Assembly (NCBI RefSeq): GCF_016481275.1
Contig: NZ_JAEMNW010000001.1
Location: 62,001-126,000 of the forward strand
Direction of reading: 5' to 3'
DNA length: 64,000 nucleotides
Source of the DNA: Antrihabitans auranticaus
GTDB lineage: Bacteria; Actinomycetota; Actinomycetes; Mycobacteriales; Mycobacteriaceae
Part shown: piece by piece, positions 10,475 through 19,149 of the stretch
Numbering within the stretch: position 1 is the stretch's first letter
How the letters are laid out: each line of letters opens with the position of its first letter
Program-made: the position numbers and the translations under genes
The notes under the pieces: model-generated
The model's database searches: none
Told to the model about the DNA's origin: nothing
Seen by the model: the letters and a program-made list of their open reading frames with translations, nothing else

Positions 10475-11074
10475 TCAGTCGACCTTCAGGTTGTCGATAA
10501 CGACCTGCGCAACGGCCTTCATCGTCGTCCGCCGATCCATCGCCGTACGCTGAATCCACTTGAACGCCTGCGGTTCCGAGAGTCCCTGCGTCTTCATCAG
10601 GACGCCCTTCGCACGTTCGACGAGCTTGCGGGTCTCGAGCCGATCGGACAATCCGGCAACTTCGCGCTCCAGCGCGGCAATCTCGGAGAACCGGCTCGCC
10701 GCGAGTTCTATGGCCGGCACGAGATCGGACTTCGAGAACGGCTTCACGAGATACGCCATCGCGCCGGCATCGCGCGCACGCTCCACGAGGTCGCGCTGGC
10801 TGAACGCCGTCAGGATCACGACAGGCGCGATCCGCTTGCGGGCGATCTCAGCGGCAGCGTCGATCCCGTCGCGGCGCGGCATCTTCACATCCATGATCAC
10901 GAGGTCGGGCTTGTGCTCCTCCGAGAGTTCGACAGCCTGCTGACCGTCCCCCGCTTCGCCGACGACGTCGTAACCCTCTTCGCGCAACATTTCGACCAGA
11001 TCCATCCTGATCAACGTCTCGTCCTCAGCGACCACTACTCGGCGCGGTCCACTCCCTGACGCGGCTGCGCTCAT
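10475..11074 (-). CDS. pdtaR: Response regulator with ANTAR RNA-binding domain (PdtaR-like)
   Basis: The protein has 199 residues. The receiver domain (about residues 10-130) has the acidic pocket VVAEDE, the phospho-acceptor Asp62 in VIMDVKMP, Thr in ILTAFS and Lys in LVKPFS. A C-terminal ANTAR domain follows (ETRKLVERAKGVLMKTQGLS...AFKWIQRTAM). It matches mycobacterial PdtaR (Rv1626), which acts with the histidine kinase PdtaS and binds hairpin-containing RNAs to prevent termination. The kinase is not in this window. The start at 11074 (MSAAASGS) has AGGGGA upstream; an ATG at 11113 adds 13 unlikely residues. It is divergent from the tRNA-Leu gene. Confidence 0.93.
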   Translation of the reverse strand: MSAAASGSGPRRVVVAEDETLIRMDLVEMLREEGYDVVGEAGDGQQAVELSEEHKPDLVIMDVKMPRRDGIDAAAEIARKRIAPVVILTAFSQRDLVERARDAGAMAYLVKPFSKSDLVPAIELAASRFSEIAALEREVAGLSDRLETRKLVERAKGVLMKTQGLSEPQAFKWIQRTAMDRRTTMKAVAQVVIDNLKVD

Positions 11075-11238
11075 CGGCCTTGTCCCCTCTTGTCGGTGAT
11101 GCGGGACCAACACCCTGCTTGCCAGCCCCGGTTGCTACGCAAGGGTACCGGTGCGAGGCCGTCTCGGCCCATTCTCTACAGTGGTGTCTCGCACTGCTCG
11201 GACCGACCGGTGCCGCATTACAACCGAATAAGACGAAT

Positions 11239-11315
11239 GCCCTCGTATCCCAATTGGCAGAGGAAACGGATTCAAAACCCGTCCAGTGTGAGTTCGAGTC
11301 TCACCGAGGGCACCA
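11239..11315 (+). tRNA. tRNA-Leu (anticodon CAA) with short variable loop
   Basis: The 77-base gene folds fully. The acceptor GCCCTCG pairs with CGAGGGC, with discriminator A and encoded CCA. The 3-bp D stem (TCC/GGA) has an 11-base loop containing GG, the T stem is GTGAG/CTCAC with loop TTCGAGT, and the anticodon stem ACGGA/CCCGT encloses loop TTCAAAA, giving anticodon CAA at 11273-11275. An A-C mismatch closes the anticodon loop. The variable region is only five bases (11283-11287), although leucine tRNAs normally carry a long variable arm. The anticodon is read as leucine; the class I shape is unusual for that identity. Confidence 0.9.
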
Positions 11316-11360
11316 CGATTTACGTACGAAGTGCACATTCCGTACGGATCGATTTCGGAT

Positions 11361-11410
11361 AAGAAACCCGCCAGCATCCGGCGGTCAGGTTGCGTCCGGC
11401 GTGGTTTCTT
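11361..11410. terminator. Possible terminator between tRNA-Leu and the convergent MFS gene
   Basis: AAGAAACCCGCC at 11361-11372 pairs with GGCGTGGTTTCTT at 11398-11410, with one bulged base. An inner CGCC/GGCG hairpin is also possible. The right arm ends in TTTCTTTG, as expected for termination of a plus-strand transcript from the tRNA. The right half lies inside the 3' end of the MFS coding sequence, so the two convergent transcripts would overlap slightly. Confidence 0.4.
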
Positions 11411-12941
11411 TGTCGGAGCGCAGCAGAACCAGCGCGAGCACGATCGCGGCAAGCGGCACGACCACCATGATCAGACTCAGTGTGTGTATCGCGTCGACCA
11501 TGCTGTCCGAGGCTGCGGAAACTACCTCGCGAGCACGATCTGGATCGAGCACGTTCGTCCCACCGCTGCCTGCTTCCGTGCCGCCGTGCGCAACTCGGAG
11601 TGCTTCCCGTGCCTGTTCCTCGGTGATATTGGAATCCGCCAACTCGAGCTCGCCGTCATGCACGAAGAGCGACGTGCCGATGAGGGCAAACAAGGTGGGG
11701 CCCAACGAGTATCCGGCCTGACCGGTCGCAGACTTCAGTGCCGCCACGGCACCGCTGAGATCGGGCGGTGCGCTGCTCATCATGATCGTGGACTGTGGCG
11801 TCTGAACAACGGCACCACCGAGCCAGATCAGGACGATCGCAGCGAACAACACCGCCATCGGACTGTTCTCCTCGAGCAGAGTCAGGACGAGCAAACCGCC
11901 GAGCAGTAGGACGAGGCCGGCCACGAGTACCGATTTGTTCCCGATTCGCTCAGCCAACCGGCCGGACCCGATGGCGGCAAACGCCTGCAAGATCGTCGCC
12001 GGCACGAGCAGGAGACCGAGGAGCGCAGGCGACTCGCCGCGAATGGCGACGAGGTAGTACGCAAACAGGATCGTGCAGCCACCGGTGAGAAAGTTCTTGG
12101 TGACACCTGCCGATACTGCAACCGAGACGCTGCGCGACCGGAAAATTCGCAGATCCAATGCCGGTGTGGGGGTTCGCAACTCATGCGTCACAAACCCGAC
12201 GGCCGCGACCAGTCCGATCACGATCGGTACGACCGCGCCGGGCTTCAGCCCCTCCGCGAGACGCGAGATTCCGTAGACGATCGCGAGCAACGCGACTGCC
12301 ACCAACCCGACACCCGCCAGATCCAGCTTGCGCGGGGCACGGGCGGTCTCGGGCACATACCGCAGTGTGATCACCAACGTGATCACGGCAACGACCGGCG
12401 CGACGAGAAACCCGATGCGCCAGCCGAAGTGTTCTGCCAAGAGACTGCCGATTGCCGGCTGCAGAGCAGACAGGCCGAACGAGGCGCCGAGATACAGCGA
12501 GATCGCCGCCGCCCGCCGTTCCGGCGGGAAGACATCGTTGACGATAGCCAGCGAGAGTCCGAGAAGGAGCGCGAATCCGATGCCCGCACCCGCACGGGCA
12601 ACCATGAGGGTCGCGCTGTTCGGCGCGGCTGCCGCCATCACGTTGAACACGACCGCACCGAACAAGCCGATAACGAACAACCGACGCTTGCCGTAGAGGT
12701 CTCCCAACGCGCCCGCGCCGAGTACCGCCGCGGCGAGCGCGAGTGTGGCGAGGCTGGTGACGAAACTGGCTGTGCTGGCGGTCATGCCGAGACCGGCGCG
12801 GACTTCCGAGATGTTCGCGGAAAGAATCGTCGGGTCCGTCAACGAAATGCTGTACCCGAGGCCCATCGCGACGACGGTCATCGTCGCGGCCAACCCGGAC
12901 ACCTGCGGCGGCGCCTCGGTCCCCTCAACCGGCTTGGTCAT
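11385..12941 (-). CDS. MFS transporter, DHA2 (EmrB/QacA) drug-exporter type
   Basis: The protein has 518 residues and about 14 hydrophobic segments. The MFS loop 2-3 motif appears as GALGDLYGKRRLFVIG, and an antiporter motif C-like stretch follows in SLYLGASFGLSALQPAIG. The loop between the last two helices is long and hydrophilic (about residues 420-490). Family members expel hydrophobic drugs or cations in exchange for protons. The substrate is unknown and there is no dedicated regulator next to it. The start is ATG at 12941, or GTG one codon earlier. The upstream helicase-associated gene reads in the same direction with 129 bases between them, so it may have its own promoter. Confidence 0.9.
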   Translation of the reverse strand: MTKPVEGTEAPPQVSGLAATMTVVAMGLGYSISLTDPTILSANISEVRAGLGMTASTASFVTSLATLALAAAVLGAGALGDLYGKRRLFVIGLFGAVVFNVMAAAAPNSATLMVARAGAGIGFALLLGLSLAIVNDVFPPERRAAAISLYLGASFGLSALQPAIGSLLAEHFGWRIGFLVAPVVAVITLVITLRYVPETARAPRKLDLAGVGLVAVALLAIVYGISRLAEGLKPGAVVPIVIGLVAAVGFVTHELRTPTPALDLRIFRSRSVSVAVSAGVTKNFLTGGCTILFAYYLVAIRGESPALLGLLLVPATILQAFAAIGSGRLAERIGNKSVLVAGLVLLLGGLLVLTLLEENSPMAVLFAAIVLIWLGGAVVQTPQSTIMMSSAPPDLSGAVAALKSATGQAGYSLGPTLFALIGTSLFVHDGELELADSNITEEQAREALRVAHGGTEAGSGGTNVLDPDRAREVVSAASDSMVDAIHTLSLIMVVVPLAAIVLALVLLRSDKETTPDAT

Positions 12942-13070
12942 CACGGCACCGTTCCGGAGTCGGCCGACCGTACGACCAATTCGCCATACTTGCTCACCTC
13001 GCGGGATCCGATGACATCGTCTGCGAACAGTTTCCACACTGTGCCCGCTGTCTGCGCGCGAATAGCTTGG

Positions 13071-15407
13071 TCATTGCCACGCCGTGATCGAAATGTTCGC
13101 GGCGGGAAAGTCCTCGAAGCGGTCCGTCGTCACGCTCCAGGCAGTCAGCGTGTCGCCGACGAGGCGCGCGCTGTGCACAAGGTGGGTTCGTTCGGCATAC
13201 GTGATTCGCACGGGATCACCAGCATGCAGAGCCCAGAGGGCTTCGTGATGGCCGTGTTCACCTAAGGCTGCGATGAACTCGTACGCTTGAGCGGGCTTGT
13301 CCCGCTTGTGATTCGCGGTCGCGGCGAGGTGCCGGGCCTGGCGAACGGGATCGGCGTCAGGAAGCGACAACTCCGCGACATCGTCCTGCGCTACTTCCAT
13401 TTTCGCCGATGCGGACCCGTCGACGACGACAACGCCGTCTGTGTCCCGGAGGACGGGTGAATATCCAGCGCCTCGAAGTGCAGCCAACGTAGTGGCAGCG
13501 TCGCCGCGCGACACGACAACCGTCGGCGCCAGGACGAACAAGCCGAGCTTCGCGAGCTTACGGTTGCCGACGAGCTCGTGCAGCAACACCGTGTCATCGG
13601 CTACAACCGCACTGCCGACATCGATCACGCCCAACCGACCGTGAGTGCGAGCGACGTCGTTTATCAAGTACTCGAGCGGCTGGGGCACACCGGCCTGCGC
13701 GATGGCGGTCAACTTATCGAGCAGCTCGCCGGCCGTGGCACCGCGATCGAACGCGGCCCTGACACTGTCCGGGGTGAATCGCCACATCGTCGCGGTACCG
13801 CGCGATTCGCGGCGACCCACACTGTCCAGGAACCCCGAAAGCTCGGTGGTCGGCGGACCGAACACGACCGCGGTGAGATCGGCACCGATCAGCGCGGAAG
13901 TGTGAGCGCCTGATACCAATTCACCGATCGCGGCTTCGAGTGAGCCGTCGACCAAGCCACGACCTATGGCCGTCGCCCCACCCAGTGCGATCGCGCCGAG
14001 CAGCGTTGCCTCTTTCGCGACGCCGTACAGAACGTCGTCGAGCGACTCGTCGTTGCGCAGCGGAGCGCGCCACGCGAGAATCGGCGCAAGCTCGGTCATC
14101 GCCGAAACACCCTGGCCAAGTGGGAATCCGGCGTATACGCCCAGCAGATTGTGCCGAAGACTCGCGTGCACGGGGCTATCGCGCAATTCGACAGCTCGTT
14201 TCGGGTCCAGCAACGCCGTCTCTCCGGACTGCCACCACACCTTCAGCACGTCCGTCGCACGTGTCTGCGCGTCAGCAGCTCCCCACGTCGGCGCAGCAGG
14301 CCCCGGTATCAGACCGGGACTCAACGGCACCTGGCGCTTCCGGCTCCGCCCCTTCGGAGCAGGCGGATCCGCCGGCGCGAGAACGCCGATCGCTAGGGCC
14401 AGTGCGACAGCCAGCGCAATCTGGTCCACGTCGGCACCGTGGTCTTTTGCGAGCGCACGCTGGACCTGGACGCCGACCGCTCCAGACTTGATCGTCGGAA
14501 TGAGCTGTCCTGCAGCAGAATCCACCAGTATCGAGATCAGCTCGAGCAGTCTGAGCAGGTGCACAGCAGCGTCGGCGTCGGCGTGCTCGGTGGGGATCGG
14601 TTGAAGCGCCACCTCGGGCTGCTCGGCGTGTAGGGGCAGACGCCAGCGCTCGCCCCGCAGTCCGAGCCCGACCTCCAACGGCATCGATGCAACGCCATCC
14701 GGGGTTGGCCACAGCAACCCGCGCGCCACCGCCCAGTCCCCCGCGTGCGGCGCTTGCCGGATACGCGATGACCCGAAGTTCAGCTGGAAGTATTCGAGTT
14801 CGGCTCCGGTCGTTGCCATTTCGAGCAGTACGTCGCGCTCGGGTGCCGGCGCAGAGTCGACCAGCGCGCGGACCGTGTCGGCATCGCCGAGGTACGAAGC
14901 GAGCCGATCGACGACTTCCGCCTTCGAACCGTCTCCTCGGATCGCGAGCTTGGCAGCTATCGGACGCAGAACGCTGAGGGCTGCCTGCTCGAGCAAAGCC
15001 CGAACCGGCGAACCGAGCCGGGCGCCGGGAATGGGGAATGTGTACGGCGTAGCGATCACACCGTCGTCGGTGACCCACGCCAGGGAAAGGTCGACAAGGT
15101 CGGCGAGGAAAGCCCGGACAGTGGCGATATCGCTGTCCATCCAGGACGCCACGTTGTCGATCGTGACCGGCTGCCCGAGCTTTTCGACGAGCGCTAGTGC
15201 GCCGAGCACCTCGGCGTGCGGCAGAGACAGCCGATAGTAGGCCGCAATGATCGACTCCTGGCTGAACAGCCGCTGCGCAAGATCCTCGATATGCGCAGGC
15301 CAAGGTAAGTCCAAAGAATCCGGCCGCCCACGCATGACCGTTGCCAGGCGGTCGGCCTCGAGCGTCCGCAGATGGGCGAGCAGTGTGCCCACGTTGTGGC
15401 CTGGCAT
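13071..15407 (-). CDS. XPB/Ssl2 helicase-associated domain protein (not itself a helicase)
   Basis: The protein has 778 residues. The N-terminal half is made of helical, winged-helix-like segments (for example YYRLSLPHAEVLGALALV). Around residues 540-640 there is a segment typical of the XPB/Ssl2-like helicase-associated domain (VARTHGRLGVIDVGSAVV followed by LAKLGLFVLAPTVVVSR). No Walker A or DEAH motif is present, so it has no ATPase of its own. Its relatives in mycobacteria (Rv0862c) sit directly beside the XPB-type helicase gene. Here the next gene downstream is an MFS exporter and the helicase is missing from the neighbourhood. The start at 15407 (MPGHNVGTLL) fits the family. Confidence 0.82.
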   Translation of the reverse strand: MPGHNVGTLLAHLRTLEADRLATVMRGRPDSLDLPWPAHIEDLAQRLFSQESIIAAYYRLSLPHAEVLGALALVEKLGQPVTIDNVASWMDSDIATVRAFLADLVDLSLAWVTDDGVIATPYTFPIPGARLGSPVRALLEQAALSVLRPIAAKLAIRGDGSKAEVVDRLASYLGDADTVRALVDSAPAPERDVLLEMATTGAELEYFQLNFGSSRIRQAPHAGDWAVARGLLWPTPDGVASMPLEVGLGLRGERWRLPLHAEQPEVALQPIPTEHADADAAVHLLRLLELISILVDSAAGQLIPTIKSGAVGVQVQRALAKDHGADVDQIALAVALALAIGVLAPADPPAPKGRSRKRQVPLSPGLIPGPAAPTWGAADAQTRATDVLKVWWQSGETALLDPKRAVELRDSPVHASLRHNLLGVYAGFPLGQGVSAMTELAPILAWRAPLRNDESLDDVLYGVAKEATLLGAIALGGATAIGRGLVDGSLEAAIGELVSGAHTSALIGADLTAVVFGPPTTELSGFLDSVGRRESRGTATMWRFTPDSVRAAFDRGATAGELLDKLTAIAQAGVPQPLEYLINDVARTHGRLGVIDVGSAVVADDTVLLHELVGNRKLAKLGLFVLAPTVVVSRGDAATTLAALRGAGYSPVLRDTDGVVVVDGSASAKMEVAQDDVAELSLPDADPVRQARHLAATANHKRDKPAQAYEFIAALGEHGHHEALWALHAGDPVRITYAERTHLVHSARLVGDTLTAWSVTTDRFEDFPAANISITAWQ

Positions 15408-15447
15408 GAACCGACCCTACGAGACGCACCCGCCGCGCTGCGGGCCC

Positions 15448-16065
15448 CTACGCCGCGATGGCCGGGTCGTCGACGAAGTCCGACCGGTCCCACCAGATCG
15501 GCGTGGCGTGATACTGCGCCGACGGATATGGCGCAGTCGGGATATGCGACGCAATGACCCCACCCGCCGAGACCCACAGCTTGATGACGGGATCTGTTCC
15601 GGCGGTGGCGATGACGTACCGAGCATCGAGTCGCGACATGACTGCAATCCGCGGAATTCGGGCGAGCGAATGCGTGATCGCTTTGCGGTCCGGGCAGCGG
15701 TCGGACACCCACGCGGCCTTCATCTCGACAACCCCTTCGGGAATGCGGTCCGCGATCATGTCGTACAGATCGGCCTGGCCCGGGCAGCCGTCCCACTCGA
15801 GGAGCGCGTGCGAGTCGTCGGCGACCGCGTACGGGCCTTGCGCGCGCACTCCCCCGACGACCTCGCCGTCCGGCGAAATGGCAACCAGGAACATCGACGT
15901 CGAACTCCCGTCGCGAATCTCTTCGAACTCCAAAGCGCTTTCGACGCCGAACTTCCGGTAGGTGTCCAATGCGCCGGCCAGATAGGCCGCCCACAACTCC
16001 GGATCCTCCGACGGCACACCGACAACCATTCGGCAGTCGGAATTGGGGATCGAATAGGTGGTCAT
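15448..16065 (-). CDS. Unknown protein, possible GNAT/acyl-amino-acid-synthase-like acyltransferase
   Basis: The protein has 205 residues. The stretch SMFLVAISPDGEVVGGVRAQG reads like the central beta strands of a GNAT-type acyltransferase. The spacing of Arg, Glu and a C-terminal hydrophobic block (IASHIPTAPYPSAQYHATPI) is compatible with FeeM-like N-acyl amino acid synthases. This is inference; no decisive motif is visible. There is no signal peptide. The start at 16065 is one base after the stop of the upstream DUF6875-like gene (16067), so the two are one translational unit. The next gene downstream starts 40 bases away. Confidence 0.6.
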   Translation of the reverse strand: MTTYSIPNSDCRMVVGVPSEDPELWAAYLAGALDTYRKFGVESALEFEEIRDGSSTSMFLVAISPDGEVVGGVRAQGPYAVADDSHALLEWDGCPGQADLYDMIADRIPEGVVEMKAAWVSDRCPDRKAITHSLARIPRIAVMSRLDARYVIATAGTDPVIKLWVSAGGVIASHIPTAPYPSAQYHATPIWWDRSDFVDDPAIAA

Positions 16066-16066
16066 G

Positions 16067-16723
16067 TCAGGCGGCCTTTCCGTTGACGATTCGCTGAGCC
16101 AGATCGCCACGCACGCGAGCTGGGATGTCGGGAGCAAACTTCGAGAGGTATGCCGCGGCCCACTTTTCGTCCCCGGTCAGGAACGGGTAGTCGCTCGGGG
16201 TCATGTGGCGAATGGCGATCATCGCGTACGGCGCATCGAGCGGCCGGAATTCCGCATTCCACAATCCGGATTCGGTGCAACCCGGATAGAACTGACCGAT
16301 CATCAAGTCGTACTTGATGAACAGGTTCTTGAATTCGAGCTGGATGTCGTCGATCAGCGCATGGTCCGCGAAGTCGGGAAAGACGAGAATTGCAGACTTG
16401 AGACTCTCGTCCTTCGCGTCGAGAGGTGCCGAAGACTGGAACTGCCGAATGACTTCCGTCAGCGCGCCGGCGATCTCCTCACGACTCAAATCCGCACCGT
16501 CGAGAAACGCAACGGAGAACAGGTCCTTCTTGATCGACGGGAGGGTGAACGGGCAGATCGCGCCTTTTCGGCCGAGCTCGGGGTGCGACCGACTCAAGTA
16601 GTCGACGGCCCAACGCCGAAGCTCCCCGGCAGCCGCATCGTGGCGGCTGGACGGCACACCCGTGAAAAGGCTCGACAGGCTGATCGTGGCGTGGCTCGGG
16701 GCGTCGAGGCTCGTTGCGTGCAT
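16067..16723 (-). CDS. DUF6875-like protein
   Basis: The protein has 218 residues. A conserved block HPELGRKGAICPF near residue 47, a central ILVFPDFADHALIDDIQLEF and a C-terminal DLMIGQFYPGC plus MIAIRHMTPSDYPFL match my memory of the uncharacterised DUF6875 domain; this needs a profile search. No membrane segment or signal peptide is seen. The start ATG at 16723 has AAAGGATC eight bases upstream. It is the first gene of a two-gene unit with the acyltransferase-like gene. The unit is divergent from the M23 peptidase gene across 286 bases. Its function is unknown, but the pairing suggests both act on the same small molecule. Confidence 0.65.
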   Translation of the reverse strand: MHATSLDAPSHATISLSSLFTGVPSSRHDAAAGELRRWAVDYLSRSHPELGRKGAICPFTLPSIKKDLFSVAFLDGADLSREEIAGALTEVIRQFQSSAPLDAKDESLKSAILVFPDFADHALIDDIQLEFKNLFIKYDLMIGQFYPGCTESGLWNAEFRPLDAPYAMIAIRHMTPSDYPFLTGDEKWAAAYLSKFAPDIPARVRGDLAQRIVNGKAA

Positions 16724-17009
16724 CGTCGATCCTTTCTTTGTGCAGTAGTGGTCTTCGCTGGTGAGACCAATTCTTCGGCCAGAACGCCCGCACGTCTGTC
16801 GGCCGTGAGACACCCGTTGTGTGTCCGCCCCGACACAGCAGGCCGTGTCACTCCTGCGACTCGAGATGCAGGCGAGTTTGAAGAACATCACCGATTCCTG
16901 TGATGCATGAGATAGAGAAGTGCAATAGTGGGACGGCGTGTCGCCTTGACTTCCGGATTGTGGACAGTCTTGGCGGTTGGGGTGGGGCGCATGATTCGAG
17001 GAGGTCACG
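16724..17009. other. Longest gene-free stretch (divergent intergenic region)
   Basis: These 286 bases separate the divergent DUF6875-like and M23 peptidase genes and must hold both promoters. I looked for a c-di-AMP (ydaO) riboswitch, which often precedes actinobacterial cell-wall hydrolases, and did not find its core. Only the ribosome site GAGGAGG at 16998-17004 before the TTG start at 17010 is clear. Confidence 0.6.
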
Positions 17010-18047
17010 TTGCCAACCCTGGAAACGCACACCGCGTGCACACGACGACCCAAAGTCTGGGCCGCTCGCGCGATGCTCGGTGTCGGCGCTATCGGCGCGT
17101 GCGTCGCCTTTGCTCCAGCCGTATCCGCTGCCCCGTCCGAACCACCGGTCGATCCGCGGGTGGCGCGGGAACTGGCGTCGATACTCATCGAATCGCTCCA
17201 GACCACCGACGCGAACGTGGCTCTGCAGGACCTTGCCGCGCCGGGCGGTCAACTCACCCGCTGTCTGATCGACACGGCGGTCTCGTCCCCCGCACCCGTA
17301 GCCGACGCGGACGCCCTCACAACCCTCACACCGTGCCTGAACGTCGTCGGCGAAGTCGATCCCACCGCGCTCCCGCGACTGGTTTCCTCGCTGAACATTC
17401 GCAAGATGGTGGCGACGCTCGCCGACGCCAGGCAATCGAACGACCCAGCCGTTTCGCGCGTCCCGCAGGCACGGCCGTCACGACCGACTCCATCCGTGGC
17501 AGATCCAGATACCGGGGCGGACGACCCGCTGGAATACGCCGTACCGGATTCCGATGAGGGACCGTACGTCTCGCCGTCAGCACGGACGACGTCCGGATCG
17601 GGGCGCTACTTCGCGCCCACGTCGGGGACCCTCACCTCGCCGTTCGGCGACGGCCGCAATCACCAGGGCATCGACATCGCGAACTCGATCGGCACGCCGA
17701 TCGTCTCCGTCACCGATGGCAAAGTGATCAGCGCCGGGCCTGCCGAAGGGTTCGGGCTGTGGGTCCGAATCCAGCACGCCGACGGCACGATCACGACCTA
17801 TGGGCACAACAATGTCAACGTCGTCACCGTCGGGCAACGCGTCAGCGCCGGCCAGAAGATCGCGACCGTCGGGAATCGCGGCGATTCATCGGGCCCGCAC
17901 CTGCACTTCGAGGTGAAGACTCCCGGCGGGCAGAATGTCGACCCGCTCGAGTGGCTCGCGGATCGCGGGATCGAGATCGCGGACGACGAATCCACTCCCG
18001 ACGTCGACAGGTCTGGTCGGACCCTCGTCGCACATGATCCCGGCTAA
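17010..18047 (+). CDS. Secreted M23-family (LytM-type) peptidase
   Basis: The protein has 345 residues. The signal peptide is long (basic start, then MLGVGAIGACVAFAPAVSA) with likely cleavage after VSAA. A region of about 140 residues follows with no domain I recognise, then a Pro/Ser linker and the peptidase domain (about residues 195-320). The zinc ligands are visible in NHQGIDIAN and HLHFEV, with TYGHNN between them. Such enzymes cut peptide cross-bridges in peptidoglycan or act as regulators of hydrolases. The start is TTG at 17010 with a strong GAGGAGG ribosome site. The catalytic residues look intact. Confidence 0.92.
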   Translation: MPTLETHTACTRRPKVWAARAMLGVGAIGACVAFAPAVSAAPSEPPVDPRVARELASILIESLQTTDANVALQDLAAPGGQLTRCLIDTAVSSPAPVADADALTTLTPCLNVVGEVDPTALPRLVSSLNIRKMVATLADARQSNDPAVSRVPQARPSRPTPSVADPDTGADDPLEYAVPDSDEGPYVSPSARTTSGSGRYFAPTSGTLTSPFGDGRNHQGIDIANSIGTPIVSVTDGKVISAGPAEGFGLWVRIQHADGTITTYGHNNVNVVTVGQRVSAGQKIATVGNRGDSSGPHLHFEVKTPGGQNVDPLEWLADRGIEIADDESTPDVDRSGRTLVAHDPG

Positions 18048-18183
18048 CGCGCAACGGTGGAGCATTTCGCCCCTGTGCACGTTGGGGTTCGCCGCCGTAC
18101 ACTGCGATTCACTCGGTCCTGACCTGCGTCGACGTGGCTGGTCTTGCTGAGGTAAGCAGTGTCGAAACCCCAGGAGGACGGCA

Positions 18184-19116
18184 ATGTTCGGTCGATCGAA
18201 GACAATCCGGGGGCGTCGCAGCCGAGTGCTGATCGCGGTTCTCGGCGCAAGCGCACTCGTCATGGCCGGCTGCGCGGACAACAGCGAGGGCAGTTCGAGC
18301 AACACCGGGTCGTGTCCGACGACAACAGCTGCACCGGACCCCGCCAAACCCGACGACCCCGCCTCTGCGCTACCGGAGAAGATCAAGAGCTCGGGCAAAC
18401 TGGTTGTCGGCGTGAACATTCCGTACGCACCGAACGAATTCAAGGACGAAAGCGGCAAGATCGTCGGGTTCGACGTCGACCTGCTGAACGCTGTCGCCGA
18501 GGAGCTCGGCCTCACCACGGATTACCGAGAAGCCGACTTCGACAAGATTATTCCAGCGCTGCAAGCGTGCACCTTCGACGTCGGGATGTCGTCGTTCACG
18601 GATACGAAGGAACGCGAGCAGCAGGTCGACTTCGTGACGTACTTCAGTGCCGGCATTCAGTGGGCGCAGCAGACGGGTAAGCCGATCGACCCGAACGATG
18701 CGTGCGGCAAAAAGGTTGCCGTGCAAGCAACTACCGTCGAAGACACCGAAGAGATTCCTGCCAAGAGCGAAAAGTGCGTCGCCGAGGGTAAACCGCCGAT
18801 CGAGAAAGTTCTCTACGACCGCCAGGACGACGTCGCCACCAACCTCGTTCTCGGCAACGTAGATGCGATGTCGGCCGACTCCCCCGTGACCGCGTACGCG
18901 ATCAAACAGAGCAACGGGCAGATCGAAGCGGCGGGTGGCGTCTTCGACGCGGCACCGTACGGCTGGCCGGTTTCCAAGGGTTCTCCGCTCGCCACCGCGC
19001 TGCAGCAAGCGTTGCAGAGGCTGATCGACAACGGCCGATACAAAGAGATCGCGACGACGTGGGGCGTCGAAGCGGGGATGATCGAGAAGCCGGTGATCAA
19101 CGGAGCGACAAGCTGA
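18184..19116 (+). CDS. Polar amino-acid ABC transporter, substrate-binding lipoprotein
   Basis: The protein has 310 residues. It has a lipoprotein signal ending in the lipobox VMAGC, then an extracellular-solute-binding family 3 domain (KLVVGVNIPYAPNEF; IVGFDVDLLNAVAEELGL; FDVGMSSFTDTKER). Family members bind glutamine, glutamate, cystine or basic amino acids. The start is ATG at 18184 with AGGAGG seven bases upstream. It is the first gene of a three-gene operon with the permease (33-base gap) and the ATPase. The ligand cannot be assigned from sequence alone. Confidence 0.92.
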   Translation: MFGRSKTIRGRRSRVLIAVLGASALVMAGCADNSEGSSSNTGSCPTTTAAPDPAKPDDPASALPEKIKSSGKLVVGVNIPYAPNEFKDESGKIVGFDVDLLNAVAEELGLTTDYREADFDKIIPALQACTFDVGMSSFTDTKEREQQVDFVTYFSAGIQWAQQTGKPIDPNDACGKKVAVQATTVEDTEEIPAKSEKCVAEGKPPIEKVLYDRQDDVATNLVLGNVDAMSADSPVTAYAIKQSNGQIEAAGGVFDAAPYGWPVSKGSPLATALQQALQRLIDNGRYKEIATTWGVEAGMIEKPVINGATS

Positions 19117-19149
19117 TCCAATCGGAACGAAGCCTGACGAGGAGTCCGC

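Noticed and set aside
11200-11400. An integration site of a genomic island at the tRNA-Leu 3' end
   Set aside because: No integrase gene, no repeated tRNA end and no composition jump were seen nearby, so only the gene-order difference is reported.
11080-11721. A 213-codon open frame crossing the tRNA-Leu gene
   Set aside because: It passes through a well-folded tRNA and the antisense of the MFS 3' end, and has Ser/Arg-rich composition without domain similarity.
16724-17009. A ydaO/c-di-AMP riboswitch before the M23 peptidase
   Set aside because: The conserved core sequences of that riboswitch are not present in the upstream region.
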